A stretch of DNA of 64,000 nucleotides from NCBI GenBank assembly GCA_041905795.1, contig JAYRKL010000006.1, positions 124,001 through 188,000 of the forward strand, in the 5' to 3' direction. Position 1 is the stretch's first letter. Each line of letters starts with the position of its first letter. This stretch comes from SHVO01 sp041905795. GTDB lineage: Bacteria > Pseudomonadota > Alphaproteobacteria > Rhodospirillales > Rhodospirillaceae. Made by a program: the position numbers and the translations under genes. Below are positions 27,693-36,215 of this stretch, in pieces. The notes beneath the pieces were generated by a model, which saw only the letters and a list, made by a program, of their open reading frames with translations, ran no database searches and was not told where the DNA came from.

Positions 27693-28079
27693 ATGGATGG
27701 TGCAACCCTCAAGACCGCGCCGGCCAACCGCGCCAGCGCCATCGACCGCCATGTCGGCGCGCGGATTCGCGAACGCCGCATCATGTTGGGCCTGTCCCAG
27801 CAGCAGATGGCGGACATGATCGGCGTCACCTACCAGCAAGCCCATAAATACGAACGCGGCATCAACCGCATCTCGGCCGGGCGCCTCTACGAGATCACCC
27901 GCGTGCTCAATGTGCCGATCACCTATTTCTTCGAGGGCCTGGACGCCAGCGAGGACGATCCCATGAATCCGCGCCAGCGCATGTGCCTGGAGCTGGCCCG
28001 CAACTTCGCCAGCATCTCCAACCAACGCCACCAGGAAGCCCTGAGCCAGCTGGCCCGCGCCCTCGCCGCGCAGCAGTAA
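27693..28079 (+). CDS. XRE-family helix-turn-helix regulator (PraR-like)
   Basis: DNA-binding protein of about 128 residues with an HTH_XRE domain at about 20-75 (LGLSQQQMADMIGVTYQQAHKYERG). It belongs to a widespread alphaproteobacterial group that includes rhizobial PraR, involved in quorum sensing and surface attachment; the target genes here are unknown. The frame is open to 27639, but I chose the ATG at 27693, placed just after GGGGAAAAGAAAG. The C-terminal ~50 residues form a helical dimerisation-like tail. It has a long AT-rich upstream region with an inverted repeat and its own probable promoter. Confidence 0.85.
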   Translation: MDGATLKTAPANRASAIDRHVGARIRERRIMLGLSQQQMADMIGVTYQQAHKYERGINRISAGRLYEITRVLNVPITYFFEGLDASEDDPMNPRQRMCLELARNFASISNQRHQEALSQLARALAAQQ

Positions 28080-28082
28080 CTC

Positions 28083-29183
28083 TTAAACGAGAGACCACTC
28101 TTCGCGCACCTCGGCGTCGGTTTCGGCGCCGAGGTGTTGTGCTTTCAGGGCCGCGGCGCGGGCGGGCGCGAGACGCGCCAGCGCCCAGACCGCGGCGCCA
28201 CGCACCAGGGAAGACTCGTCCTTGAGACGCGCCTCGATGTCGGGCACCAGCGCAGCGGCGCCGCTATTGCCCATGGCGATTACCACATTGCGCACGAAAC
28301 GGTTGCGCCCGGTGCGTTTCACCGGCGATCCGGCGAAGCGCGCACGGAACGCCGTGTCGTCCAGGGCCGCGAGGCCGCGCAGCGCCAGGCCGGTCATCGC
28401 CGCCTTGGGCGTGAACGCGGCTTCGCGCGCCGCTTGCGCGAACTTGTTCCAGGGACAGACCGCGAGACAGTCGTCGCAGCCGTAGATTCGATTGCCGATG
28501 CCGGGGCGCAGGTCGCGCGGGATCGGGCCCTTGTGTTCGATGGTGAGATAGGACACGCAGCGGCGCGGGTCCAGTCTGTAAGGGCCCATGAACGCCTGAG
28601 TCGGGCAGATATCCAGGCACTTGCGGCAAGCGCCGCAATGATCGGTTTCCGGCGGATCCGGTTCGAGGGCAAGCGTCGTGAACACTTCGCCCAGGAACAG
28701 CCACGAACCGAATTCGCGCGAGACAAGATTGGTGTGCTTGCCCTGCCAACCCAGACCGGACTGTTGTGCCAGCGGCTTCTCCATCACCGGCGCGGTGTCG
28801 ACGAACACCTTCACTTCATGCCCGCTGGCTTCGTTCAGCCAACGCGCCAGCTGTTTGAGGCGCGACTTCAGCACGTCGTGATAGTCGCGGCCCTGGGCAT
28901 AGATACTGACCACGCCGTCTTGCGCGGAGTGAGACGCTCTCTCGCGGCCGTAATTCAGACCGAGCATGATGACGCTGCGCGCGCCGGGCCAGAGCGTTTG
29001 CGGATCGGCGCGGCGATCGGCCTTGTCGCGCAGCCAGGCCATGTCGCCTTCGAGGCCTTGCGCCAGGAACGACCGGAAATTATCGCAGACGGAGTCGGCG
29101 AGGCGGGCCTCGGTCACGCGCACGGCGTCGAAGCCCAGGGACTTCGCGCGGGCGCGGATTGCGTCGCGGTCAGGCGGCGTCAT
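28083..29183 (-). CDS. queG: Epoxyqueuosine reductase QueG
   Basis: Cobalamin- and Fe-S-dependent enzyme that reduces epoxyqueuosine to queuosine in tRNA, the last step of the pathway. About 366 residues: an N-terminal reductase domain (DTAPVMEKPLAQQSGLGWQG), two 4Fe-4S motifs (CGACRKCLDICPTQAF and GCDDCLAVCPWN), and a C-terminal HEAT-like repeat segment. I placed the start at the ATG complementary to 29181-29183; the longer frame runs antisense-free through tgt and is not credible. The start lies inside the tgt 3' end (14-base overlap), so it is the third gene of a queA-tgt-queG operon. Confidence 0.94.
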   Translation of the reverse strand: MTPPDRDAIRARAKSLGFDAVRVTEARLADSVCDNFRSFLAQGLEGDMAWLRDKADRRADPQTLWPGARSVIMLGLNYGRERASHSAQDGVVSIYAQGRDYHDVLKSRLKQLARWLNEASGHEVKVFVDTAPVMEKPLAQQSGLGWQGKHTNLVSREFGSWLFLGEVFTTLALEPDPPETDHCGACRKCLDICPTQAFMGPYRLDPRRCVSYLTIEHKGPIPRDLRPGIGNRIYGCDDCLAVCPWNKFAQAAREAAFTPKAAMTGLALRGLAALDDTAFRARFAGSPVKRTGRNRFVRNVVIAMGNSGAAALVPDIEARLKDESSLVRGAAVWALARLAPARAAALKAQHLGAETDAEVREEWSLV

Positions 29184-30327
29184 CGCTTTCGGAAGCATGG
29201 GCCTCGCCGCCCCGATCTCCCTGGGCCTGATCGGCGGCGAAAGCGCGTATGTAGTCCTGAAGGCGGCCATCGGCGATCGCCTGGCGCAGCTCGCGCATGA
29301 TCTGCTGGTAGAAGGCGATGTTGTGCTGGGTGAGCAGCATCGGCCCCAGCACTTCCTCGCAGCGGAACAGGTGATGGAGGTAGGCGCGGCTGTAACGCCG
29401 GCTGGCGTCGGACGGCACCGTTTCATCCAGCGGCCGGGGGTCTTCGGCATGGCGCGCATTGCGCAGGTTGAGCGTGCCGGTGCGCGTGAAGGCCTGGGCC
29501 GTGCGCCCCGACCGCGTCGGCAGCACGCAATCGAACATGTCGCAGCCCCGCGCCACGGCGCCGACGATATCGGCGGGCTTGCCGACGCCCATGAGATAGC
29601 GCGGCCGGTCCTGGGGAAGGTGCGGCACGGTCACGTCCAGGGTCTGGAACATCAGCTCCTGGCCTTCGCCCACCGCCAGGCCGCCGATGGCATAACCCGC
29701 AAAGCCGATGGCCTGGAGCTTCGCCGCCGACTCCGCGCGCAGGTCGGCATGGACGCCGCCCTGGACGATGCCGAACAGGCCATATCCGGGGCGCGGCCGG
29801 TAAGCGGCCTTGGACCGCGCGGCCCAACGCATGGACAGCGCCATGCTCTCGGCCACCTCTTTTTTCTCCGCCGGGAACGGCGTGCATTCGTCGAACGCCA
29901 TGGTGATGGTAGCGTCGAGATCGTCCTGGATGGCGATCGAGCGCTCGGGCGTCAGCAGATGCTTGCTGCCGTCGATGTGCGACTGAAAGGTGACGCCGTT
30001 CTCGTCCATCTTGCGCAGCTTCGCGAGCGACATGACCTGGTAGCCGCCGGAATCCGTGAGCAGCGGTCCCGGCCAGTTCATGAACTTGCGCACGCCGCCG
30101 AACGTCCTGATGCGCTCGGCGCCGGGGCGAAGCATCAGGTGGTAGGTGTTGGCGAGGATGATCTGCGCGCCGGTGGCGGCCACGTCTTCCGGGAACATGG
30201 CTTTCACGGTGGCGGCCGTGCCCACCGGCATGAAAGCCGGCGTGTCGATGACGCCATGGGCGGTGGTGAGCTGCCCGCGCCGGGCGGCGCCGTCGGTGGC
30301 GGTGACCTTGAACTCAAACGCGCTCAT
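29170..30327 (-). CDS. tgt: Queuine tRNA-ribosyltransferase lacking the zinc cysteines
   Basis: Swaps guanine-34 for preQ1 in GUN-anticodon tRNAs. The 385-residue TIM-barrel protein has the substrate motifs LLTDSGGYQVMSL, FDECTPF, GLAVGEGQ and the catalytic region DCVLPTRSGRTAQAF. The C-terminal zinc site normally reads C-x-C-x-x-C after RPLD. Here the aligned stretch is RPLDETVPSDASRRYSRAYLHHL, so all three cysteines are replaced (Val, Ser, Ser), although the downstream His in QHNIAFY is retained. Overlaps queA by 4 bases upstream and queG downstream. Confidence 0.93.
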   Translation of the reverse strand: MSAFEFKVTATDGAARRGQLTTAHGVIDTPAFMPVGTAATVKAMFPEDVAATGAQIILANTYHLMLRPGAERIRTFGGVRKFMNWPGPLLTDSGGYQVMSLAKLRKMDENGVTFQSHIDGSKHLLTPERSIAIQDDLDATITMAFDECTPFPAEKKEVAESMALSMRWAARSKAAYRPRPGYGLFGIVQGGVHADLRAESAAKLQAIGFAGYAIGGLAVGEGQELMFQTLDVTVPHLPQDRPRYLMGVGKPADIVGAVARGCDMFDCVLPTRSGRTAQAFTRTGTLNLRNARHAEDPRPLDETVPSDASRRYSRAYLHHLFRCEEVLGPMLLTQHNIAFYQQIMRELRQAIADGRLQDYIRAFAADQAQGDRGGEAHASESDDAA

Positions 30328-31352
30328 GCCTTTTCGTCTCGCTCCAGCAAACAGGCGTCGCCGTAGGAATAAAAACGGTAGTTATGCGCGATGGCGTGTG
30401 CATAAGCCGCGCGCATGCGCTCAGTCCCGGCAAAGGCGCTGACCAGCATATAGAGCGTGGAGCGCGGCAGGTGAAAATTCGTCAGCAGCAGGTCCACCGC
30501 CTTGAAGCGATAGCCGGGCGTGATGAACAGGCACGTATCACCGGTGAAGGTCTTGAGCGCGCCGTCGGCCGCGGCACTTTCCAGCACACGGAGAGACGTG
30601 GTGCCGACCGCGACCACACGCCCCCCGGCGGCGCGAGTCCGTTGGATCATCTCGACCACGGCCGCGGCGACCTCGCCCCACTCGGCGTGCATGACGTGAT
30701 CCTTGGTGTCTTCGGCCGAGACCGGCAGGAAAGTGCCGGCGCCGACGTGCAAGGTAACGGCCGCGCGCCGCACGCCTTTGCGTTCAAGCGCCTGCAACAG
30801 AGCCGGGGTCAGGTGCAGGCCGGCGGTGGGCGCGGCCACCGCGCCGTCGCGCGCGGCGTAGGCGGTCTGGTAATCGGCCCGGTCCTGGGCGTCGTCGTCG
30901 CGGCCGAGATACGGCGGCAGCGGCATATGGCCGACAGCCTCCAGCGCCGCCGCCAGCGCGGGGCCGGCGTGGTTGAACCGCAAAGTCACCCAGCCCTCGG
31001 TCTTGCCCTGCACCTCGGCCGCGAGGCCGCCGTCGAACGCGATGGCATGGCCGGGCTTCAATCTTTTTGCCGGACGGCTCAACGCTTGCCAGGTATCAGG
31101 CGTTTGTTGGCGGTGAAGCAGAACCTCCACCGCCACCTCGCCCCGCCGGCCGTACAGCCGCGCCGGGATCACCCGTGTGTCGTTGACCACCAGCAGGTCG
31201 CCGGACCGCAGGATGTCCGGCAGATTCCCGATCACGGCGTCATTCAGGGCATCGACCCCCACATGCAGCAGCTTTGCCGCCTCGCGCGGGTTTGCCGGCC
31301 GCTGCGCGATGCGGTCGGCCGGAAGCTCGAAATCGAACTGGTCTACGCGCAT
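30324..31352 (-). CDS. queA: S-adenosylmethionine:tRNA ribosyltransferase-isomerase QueA
   Basis: Converts preQ1-34 in tRNA to epoxyqueuosine using the ribosyl part of S-adenosylmethionine. The 342-residue protein begins MRVDQFDFELPADRIAQRP, the family start, at the ATG complementary to 31350-31352; the frame is open far upstream but without homology. Further landmarks are VVNDTRVIPARLYG, PTAGLHLTPALL, LHVGAGTFLPV and LLTNFHLPRSTL. First gene of the queA-tgt-queG operon, overlapping tgt by ATGA. preQ1 synthesis genes are not in the window. Confidence 0.95.
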   Translation of the reverse strand: MRVDQFDFELPADRIAQRPANPREAAKLLHVGVDALNDAVIGNLPDILRSGDLLVVNDTRVIPARLYGRRGEVAVEVLLHRQQTPDTWQALSRPAKRLKPGHAIAFDGGLAAEVQGKTEGWVTLRFNHAGPALAAALEAVGHMPLPPYLGRDDDAQDRADYQTAYAARDGAVAAPTAGLHLTPALLQALERKGVRRAAVTLHVGAGTFLPVSAEDTKDHVMHAEWGEVAAAVVEMIQRTRAAGGRVVAVGTTSLRVLESAAADGALKTFTGDTCLFITPGYRFKAVDLLLTNFHLPRSTLYMLVSAFAGTERMRAAYAHAIAHNYRFYSYGDACLLERDEKA

Positions 31353-31493
31353 AGGGATGGTGACGGACACAAGATGGGGACAGCGTGATAATTTCCGGAA
31401 CGGGCTTGTCGTGCAGAGGCCCGGCTTTATAGTCGGGGCCTTATAGTTAAAGCCGGCGCGGTTTTCTAGGGATCGGGGACAGGGGAACGGAGC

Positions 31494-31985
31494 TTGGAGT
31501 GGGTTGCGCATAAGCTGGACACGTTCCTGGCGGCGGTGGTGATCGCGGTCATGGCGGTCGCGGCCTGCCAGTCGCAGGTGTTCATTATGCAGTACCTGTC
31601 CCGGCAGAGCGCGCAGCTTGCCGTCGCCAAGGCGGAACTGGCCGGTATCGAAACCGGCCTGCGCTACAAGCTCATGAGCGATACGGTGCGCCAGGAGATC
31701 GAGACCGGTGCCCGCACCCGCGCCCAGGCCCTGCAGTCCAGCTACGATTCGGCCGCCCGCGGCAACCTGTTCATCCGGCCGCTGATCCTGGCGCGCTCCG
31801 GCGACCGTGCCTTGATGGAAACCACCTGGCGCGGCTTTGTCCCGGCCTTGCCGATGACCCCGGGCAGCATCGCCTTCACCATCGCCGGCATGGTGCTGGG
31901 CTTCGCGATCTACGAGGTGGTCAAGTTTCCGTTCGCGCTTTTGTTGCGCGAGCCCAAGCGCCGCAAATTCAGGAAGCGTGGCTGA
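31494..31985 (+). CDS. Small membrane protein, DUF2937-like
   Basis: 163-residue protein with an N-terminal hydrophobic segment (about 10-28), a helical, charged middle (QSAQLAVAKAELAGIETGL) and a second membrane segment (about 123-145), ending in a basic tail. The pattern of FxxQYxxR-like residues followed by long helices and two membrane spans resembles the DUF2937 family of unknown function; the match is by eye. Start is a TTG at 31494 preceded by GGAACGGAGC. It is divergent from queA and convergent with the subtilisin gene. Confidence 0.6.
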   Translation: MEWVAHKLDTFLAAVVIAVMAVAACQSQVFIMQYLSRQSAQLAVAKAELAGIETGLRYKLMSDTVRQEIETGARTRAQALQSSYDSAARGNLFIRPLILARSGDRALMETTWRGFVPALPMTPGSIAFTIAGMVLGFAIYEVVKFPFALLLREPKRRKFRKRG

Positions 31986-32041
31986 ATTCGCAACGCTTCT
32001 TTTTGTTGGCGCTCGTTCTCCGGGCGCCCGCAGCTGATTCT

Positions 32042-34246
32042 TTATTTCCCGAGGACGAGGCCGGCGGTCTTGGCCAGGGCGGCGGCCGGCGCCGGCACGA
32101 CCGTCAGCGCGCACTTGGGCGACATGTCCACCACCACGCCGGCGTTCTGGTTGTCGACCACATGCTGCAGATAGCCTGACAATCCGCTGAGCGCGACGTT
32201 GAACTGCAAGGCGCCGCCGGCGCGCACGGCGGTCTGCAAGGCCGGGACCTGGGTCTCGATCTGCGGCACCGGGATCTCGATCGAACCGCCGCTGGGGATT
32301 TCCGGGCTGGTCCAGGCGGCGATCGCCGCACCCGAACCGGTGTCGGTGAACGACAGCGTCGCGCGGCCGGCGAACACGCCGGTGTTCACCATGCGGATTC
32401 GCGACACATAGGTGACCAGCGCCGACGAATGCACGTTGGGGATCATGGTGGCGTCGGACACCAGGCCGGTCCCGCAGCTGGTCAGGTTGGCGAACACGCC
32501 GACGGTGCGGTTCCACAGGACATGCTGGAGATAGCCCGGGAAGGTCGCGGCGATATCGAGATTATAGCTGCTGGCAGCCGCCAGGGTCTGGTTTGCGCCC
32601 GCCGCCGGCACGGCATTGACCTCGATGGTCTGCATCGACACCTGCGCCGAGGCGCCGGGCGCGATCTGCGGGCTGGTCCAGGTACCGACCAACGATCCCG
32701 TGGGCGCGTCGCGCAAGGACACCGTCACCGCGCCGGCCGCGGTCGAGGTGTTGAAGAAGCGCAAGTACGATTGGCCCAAGGTGGGGAAATTCTGGCTGAC
32801 GACATTGTTGAGGATGCCGCGGTCCTTGCCCTTGAGCTTCTGGATGGCCGCGGCCACCTGGATCTTGGGAACCGTGAACGTGGCGCCCGAGCGCGCGAGC
32901 TGGAGCCCGGTCTGCTTGAGCACGCCGTCGATCTGATCGAAGCTCGCCTGCGGGAAGGCTTGGCGCAGGATCGCCCAGGCGCCGGCCACGTGGGGCGCGG
33001 CCATGGACGTGCCGCTCATGACCGCGAGGCCCGTGCCCGAGCCCGACGCCGCGGCGATATTGAGGCCGGGCGCCATGACGTCGACCATGGTGGCGAAGTT
33101 GGAGATGCTGGCGACCGTCGTGCCGTTGTCGCTGGCGCCCACCGTGGTCGCCGACGAGATGCACCCGGGCGCAGCGACCTTGCCGGTCGATCCGTTGTTG
33201 CCCGCGGCGGCGGTAACGGCGATGCCCTTCTGCCGCAGCATGTCGATGGCCGCCTTGCGCGGATCGTCGTCGCAATAACCGTCGCGCAAGGATCCGGCGA
33301 AGCTCATGTTGACCGCGGCGATCTTGAGGTCGACGGCGTGCTGATTGACGTAGTCCAGCGCGTCGAGCGCGGCCAGCGAGTCGGTGACTTCACACGGCGC
33401 CGGATCGGGGCTGCAGTCGGCGGCGTCGGTATCGGTGGAGAACACATCGATGGGCAGCAGCTTGGCGCCGCGCGCCACGCCGAAGTTGGCGCCGTCATTG
33501 CCGACCGCGATCGACGCCACATGGGTGCCATGGTCGCAGCGGGTGCTGCCTTGCGGGCAGTTGGACGCTGCGCCCGCAGTCACCACCGGCGCCGCGCCGC
33601 CCGGACATTTGCTGGTGATGGTCGTGCCGAAGGTATGGCTGAAGCACGCTTCGCCGACCGCTTTGCCGGCGAGCATCGGATGGTTGAGATTGAAGCCGCC
33701 GTCGATCACCGCGACCGTGAGGCCGGCGCCGTCGTAGCCCATCGACCAGGCCGAGGGCACGTCGATGGACGGCACGGAAAGCGCAAGATTGGCCTGCCGT
33801 TCAACCGCCGTTGTTTCAAGAGCGGTGTGCCGCTCGATCTCCACCAGGTAGATCGCTTCCACCGACGCCGATGCCGCCAGCGCCAGCAACTGGTCGCGGT
33901 CAACCTCGGCCGCGACATACGGCAGGGTGCGGAAGCGCTTGAATTTCTCGACCCGCGCCGACCGCAACGCGCCGCTGGCGCCGTCGAGCGCCTGGTCCAC
34001 GGCCTGGGCCTGGCGGGCAACCGAATCCCCGGGCGCCCACAGGCGCGCGTCCGCGGTCTGGCCGGTGCGCATGCGCATGATCACCCGCGCGTGGCCGTCG
34101 CGGGCGACCGCCTTCAGGGCGTCGCCGGCATCGGCCGCGGCCGGCATGGCCGCGCACAGCGTCACGACAATCGCGGCACTGGCCGCGCGCGAACGGGTGA
34201 GGAGGAAACGCAGCAAACGGGTGAGGGACAACATGCCGGGCAACAT
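32042..34246 (-). CDS. Secreted subtilisin-like serine protease with two C-terminal QHVLW modules
   Basis: S8 peptidase of about 734 residues. A signal peptide (ends near PAAADA) is followed by a prodomain (about 25-150). The catalytic domain has Asp182 (VAVIDGGFNLNHP), His239 (CDHGTHVAS), an oxyanion Asn in TAAAGNNGS and Ser414 (MSGTSMAAPHVAG). From about residue 480 to the end there are two roughly 120-residue repeats of the module seen in the 18174-20429 protein (SYLRFFNTS, GTWTSPQIAPG, GYLQHVLW, NLTSC; then GYLQHVVDN). I chose the ATG at 34246 after GAGG; an ATG at 34234 is possible. Divergent from GT39-like paralogue B, 286 bases away. Confidence 0.9.
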   Translation of the reverse strand: MLPGMLSLTRLLRFLLTRSRAASAAIVVTLCAAMPAAADAGDALKAVARDGHARVIMRMRTGQTADARLWAPGDSVARQAQAVDQALDGASGALRSARVEKFKRFRTLPYVAAEVDRDQLLALAASASVEAIYLVEIERHTALETTAVERQANLALSVPSIDVPSAWSMGYDGAGLTVAVIDGGFNLNHPMLAGKAVGEACFSHTFGTTITSKCPGGAAPVVTAGAASNCPQGSTRCDHGTHVASIAVGNDGANFGVARGAKLLPIDVFSTDTDAADCSPDPAPCEVTDSLAALDALDYVNQHAVDLKIAAVNMSFAGSLRDGYCDDDPRKAAIDMLRQKGIAVTAAAGNNGSTGKVAAPGCISSATTVGASDNGTTVASISNFATMVDVMAPGLNIAAASGSGTGLAVMSGTSMAAPHVAGAWAILRQAFPQASFDQIDGVLKQTGLQLARSGATFTVPKIQVAAAIQKLKGKDRGILNNVVSQNFPTLGQSYLRFFNTSTAAGAVTVSLRDAPTGSLVGTWTSPQIAPGASAQVSMQTIEVNAVPAAGANQTLAAASSYNLDIAATFPGYLQHVLWNRTVGVFANLTSCGTGLVSDATMIPNVHSSALVTYVSRIRMVNTGVFAGRATLSFTDTGSGAAIAAWTSPEIPSGGSIEIPVPQIETQVPALQTAVRAGGALQFNVALSGLSGYLQHVVDNQNAGVVVDMSPKCALTVVPAPAAALAKTAGLVLGK
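32100..32800 (-). repeat. Two copies of the QHVLW-type protein module in the subtilisin C-terminus
   Basis: Signatures at about 32525 (GYLQHVLW) and 32165 (GYLQHVVDN) are about 362 bases apart, matching the unit length in the other protein. The first copy aligns with the odd copies and the second with the even copies of the four-repeat protein, so the pair appears to be the mobile unit. Confidence 0.75.
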
Positions 34247-34532
34247 TGTGGCTTCGGACCTCAGAAACACGAACGCGCGCAGCGATAGCTTCGCTTGCGC
34301 GCCAATACCTTCCGAAACCACGCGCCGGCTTTGCGCCGGTCTGAACTTGTGATCGCGGCCATTATAGAAACTCCGGAAACCCCTGTCACGCGGCCGGAAA
34401 GGCCGGGCTGCAAAAAATCAAGGGGCGCATGGTCGAAAACGCCCGAGGCTATAGCCCGGTTGCCTTAAAGGATCATAAACCCTTTCTTTTCAATGGCCTG
34501 GGTGCTAGTTTGAGGCGGTATCAAGGGGGCTC

Positions 34533-36206
34533 ATGGCAACATCCGCATCCTCTGCGCCACGGCGGTCTCCGCCCGCTGGCCTTTTGCTGGTCGGCGTCCT
34601 GGCGGTCTACGCCGTCCTGGGCGGCCAGACCCTGCTCCATGGCCAGAGCCTGCCCGAAGAGGTCGCCGCCCTGATCCGCGGCTGGTGGTACGTGGGCGCG
34701 GCCCCCGGCGCCGGCGTCAAACCCTACACCGGCACCGACGCCACCTGGTCGATGCCGCTGTATTTTTATCAGATCGGCCTGTGGCAGAAACTGGCCGGAA
34801 TCGGCCCCCTGCCGGCGCGCCTGTTGTCGCTGGCGATCGGCGTCCTGGACGGCATCCTCCTGTTCCTGATCTGCAAACGCCTGACCGCCAATACCGTGGC
34901 GTCGGCGGCGGCGGCCTTCATCTTCCTCGCCACGCCTGCCACGGTGTTCGCGTTCGCCACCGCGACTCCGGCGGCGACCATCGCCCTGTTCCACCTGGCC
35001 GCGGTGTGGCTGATCGTCGCCCATATGGGCCGGCCGAAAATCTGGGCCAGCATCGCCATCGGCGCGATCTCGGCCGCGCTCTACTTCTATCGCCAGGACA
35101 TGATCCTGGCGGTGATCGTCCTGCTGCCGCTGTATGCGCTGTCGGTCGGGCGCGGCGAACGCGCGAAGCATGCCGCCATCGCGGTCGCCGCGCTGGCGCT
35201 CTGCGCCGGCGGCCTTCTGGCGGTATTTCCGCCCAAGCTCATGTCCTATGCCTTGCGCCTGCCAGTGATCTATCCCTTGATCGAAAGCCTCGGCGGTATC
35301 GCACCCAACTTCCAACTGATCGACCAGGGCACCAGCGGCGCCAATCCCCTGATCTTCAGCCTGGCGCGCATCCGCTTCATGGACGTGGCCGAAGGCTTCG
35401 TGCTGCCTTACAGCGGCACGATCCTCGCCGTCCTGGCGCTGTTCGCCCTGGCCGGGCGCGGCTTGCGCGTGCTGTGGATCCCGGCGCTGTATTTCCTCTG
35501 GTTGGCGGTGACGCACACCCTGGGCGCACCCGGATTCTGCACCGGCTGCGCCACCAGCTATGCACCGGCGTATATCGGCATCGGCGCCTTGAGCGCGGGT
35601 CTGGCTCTGGCGCTGCTCGCGCGCCATGCCAAGGACTGGGGGCTGCCGGCCCCGGTCGCGATCATCGCCGCGGCGGTGCTGGTGGTGGGCATGAACATGT
35701 TCATGCCGGCGCTGGCCAAGACCCCGTCCTATCACATGTACCCTGCGCCGCTCATGGGCGAGACCGCCACCGTCGATGAACGCACCGATACGGTGGCGCT
35801 GGCGCGCTGGATCGCCGGCAAGACCGACCGCGCCGAACCGGTGCTGGCCCTTCACAGCCTCGGCCGCACACACCTGCCGGCCCTGCCCTGGGCGGTGTTC
35901 CTGTCGGGGCATCTCATGCCGGTACAGAGCTTCGACCCGCCGGCTACCCGGCGCATCCTGAGCCCGCGCCTGACCGGGGCGCAGAAGGAGCGCGTGCAAG
36001 CCGCCATCGAGGCGGAATCCCTGTGGACCGACGAGACCCTGCGCCGCTGGGTCGAGCGGGACTATGACCTGATCCTGTTCCAGCATGACGACACCCTCAA
36101 CCAGGCGGCGCTGCTGGGGTCCATCGCCGCCCGCTTCGACCTGGTGGGGACCACCCGCTACCGCGAGCAGGACATCTCCTTGTACAAGCGCAAAGCCGCG
36201 CAATAA
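34533..36206 (+). CDS. GT39-like multi-membrane glycosyltransferase (paralogue B)
   Basis: 557-residue GT-C-type membrane protein, clearly paralogous to the gene at 16406-18154: shared DATWSMPLYF, FATATPAAT, FYRQDMILAVI, LPYSGT, THTLGAPGFCTGC and EAESLWTDETLRRWVERDYD. The putative catalytic loop reads LPEEVAAL, where paralogue A has SDEVTY, so the first Asp is Glu and the Tyr is missing. The ATG follows an upstream AGGGGG. DegT aminotransferase starts 9 bases after the stop, so it probably heads a three-gene glycosylation operon. Acceptor unknown; the divergent subtilisin is a candidate. Confidence 0.75.
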   Translation: MATSASSAPRRSPPAGLLLVGVLAVYAVLGGQTLLHGQSLPEEVAALIRGWWYVGAAPGAGVKPYTGTDATWSMPLYFYQIGLWQKLAGIGPLPARLLSLAIGVLDGILLFLICKRLTANTVASAAAAFIFLATPATVFAFATATPAATIALFHLAAVWLIVAHMGRPKIWASIAIGAISAALYFYRQDMILAVIVLLPLYALSVGRGERAKHAAIAVAALALCAGGLLAVFPPKLMSYALRLPVIYPLIESLGGIAPNFQLIDQGTSGANPLIFSLARIRFMDVAEGFVLPYSGTILAVLALFALAGRGLRVLWIPALYFLWLAVTHTLGAPGFCTGCATSYAPAYIGIGALSAGLALALLARHAKDWGLPAPVAIIAAAVLVVGMNMFMPALAKTPSYHMYPAPLMGETATVDERTDTVALARWIAGKTDRAEPVLALHSLGRTHLPALPWAVFLSGHLMPVQSFDPPATRRILSPRLTGAQKERVQAAIEAESLWTDETLRRWVERDYDLILFQHDDTLNQAALLGSIAARFDLVGTTRYREQDISLYKRKAAQ

Positions 36207-36215
36207 CCTGCCGTC

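Noticed and set aside
31353..32516. Long N-terminal extension of QueA
   Set aside because: The extension has low-complexity Arg/Gly/Gln composition and overlaps the DUF2937-like gene and subtilisin end; QueA's family start is at 31352.
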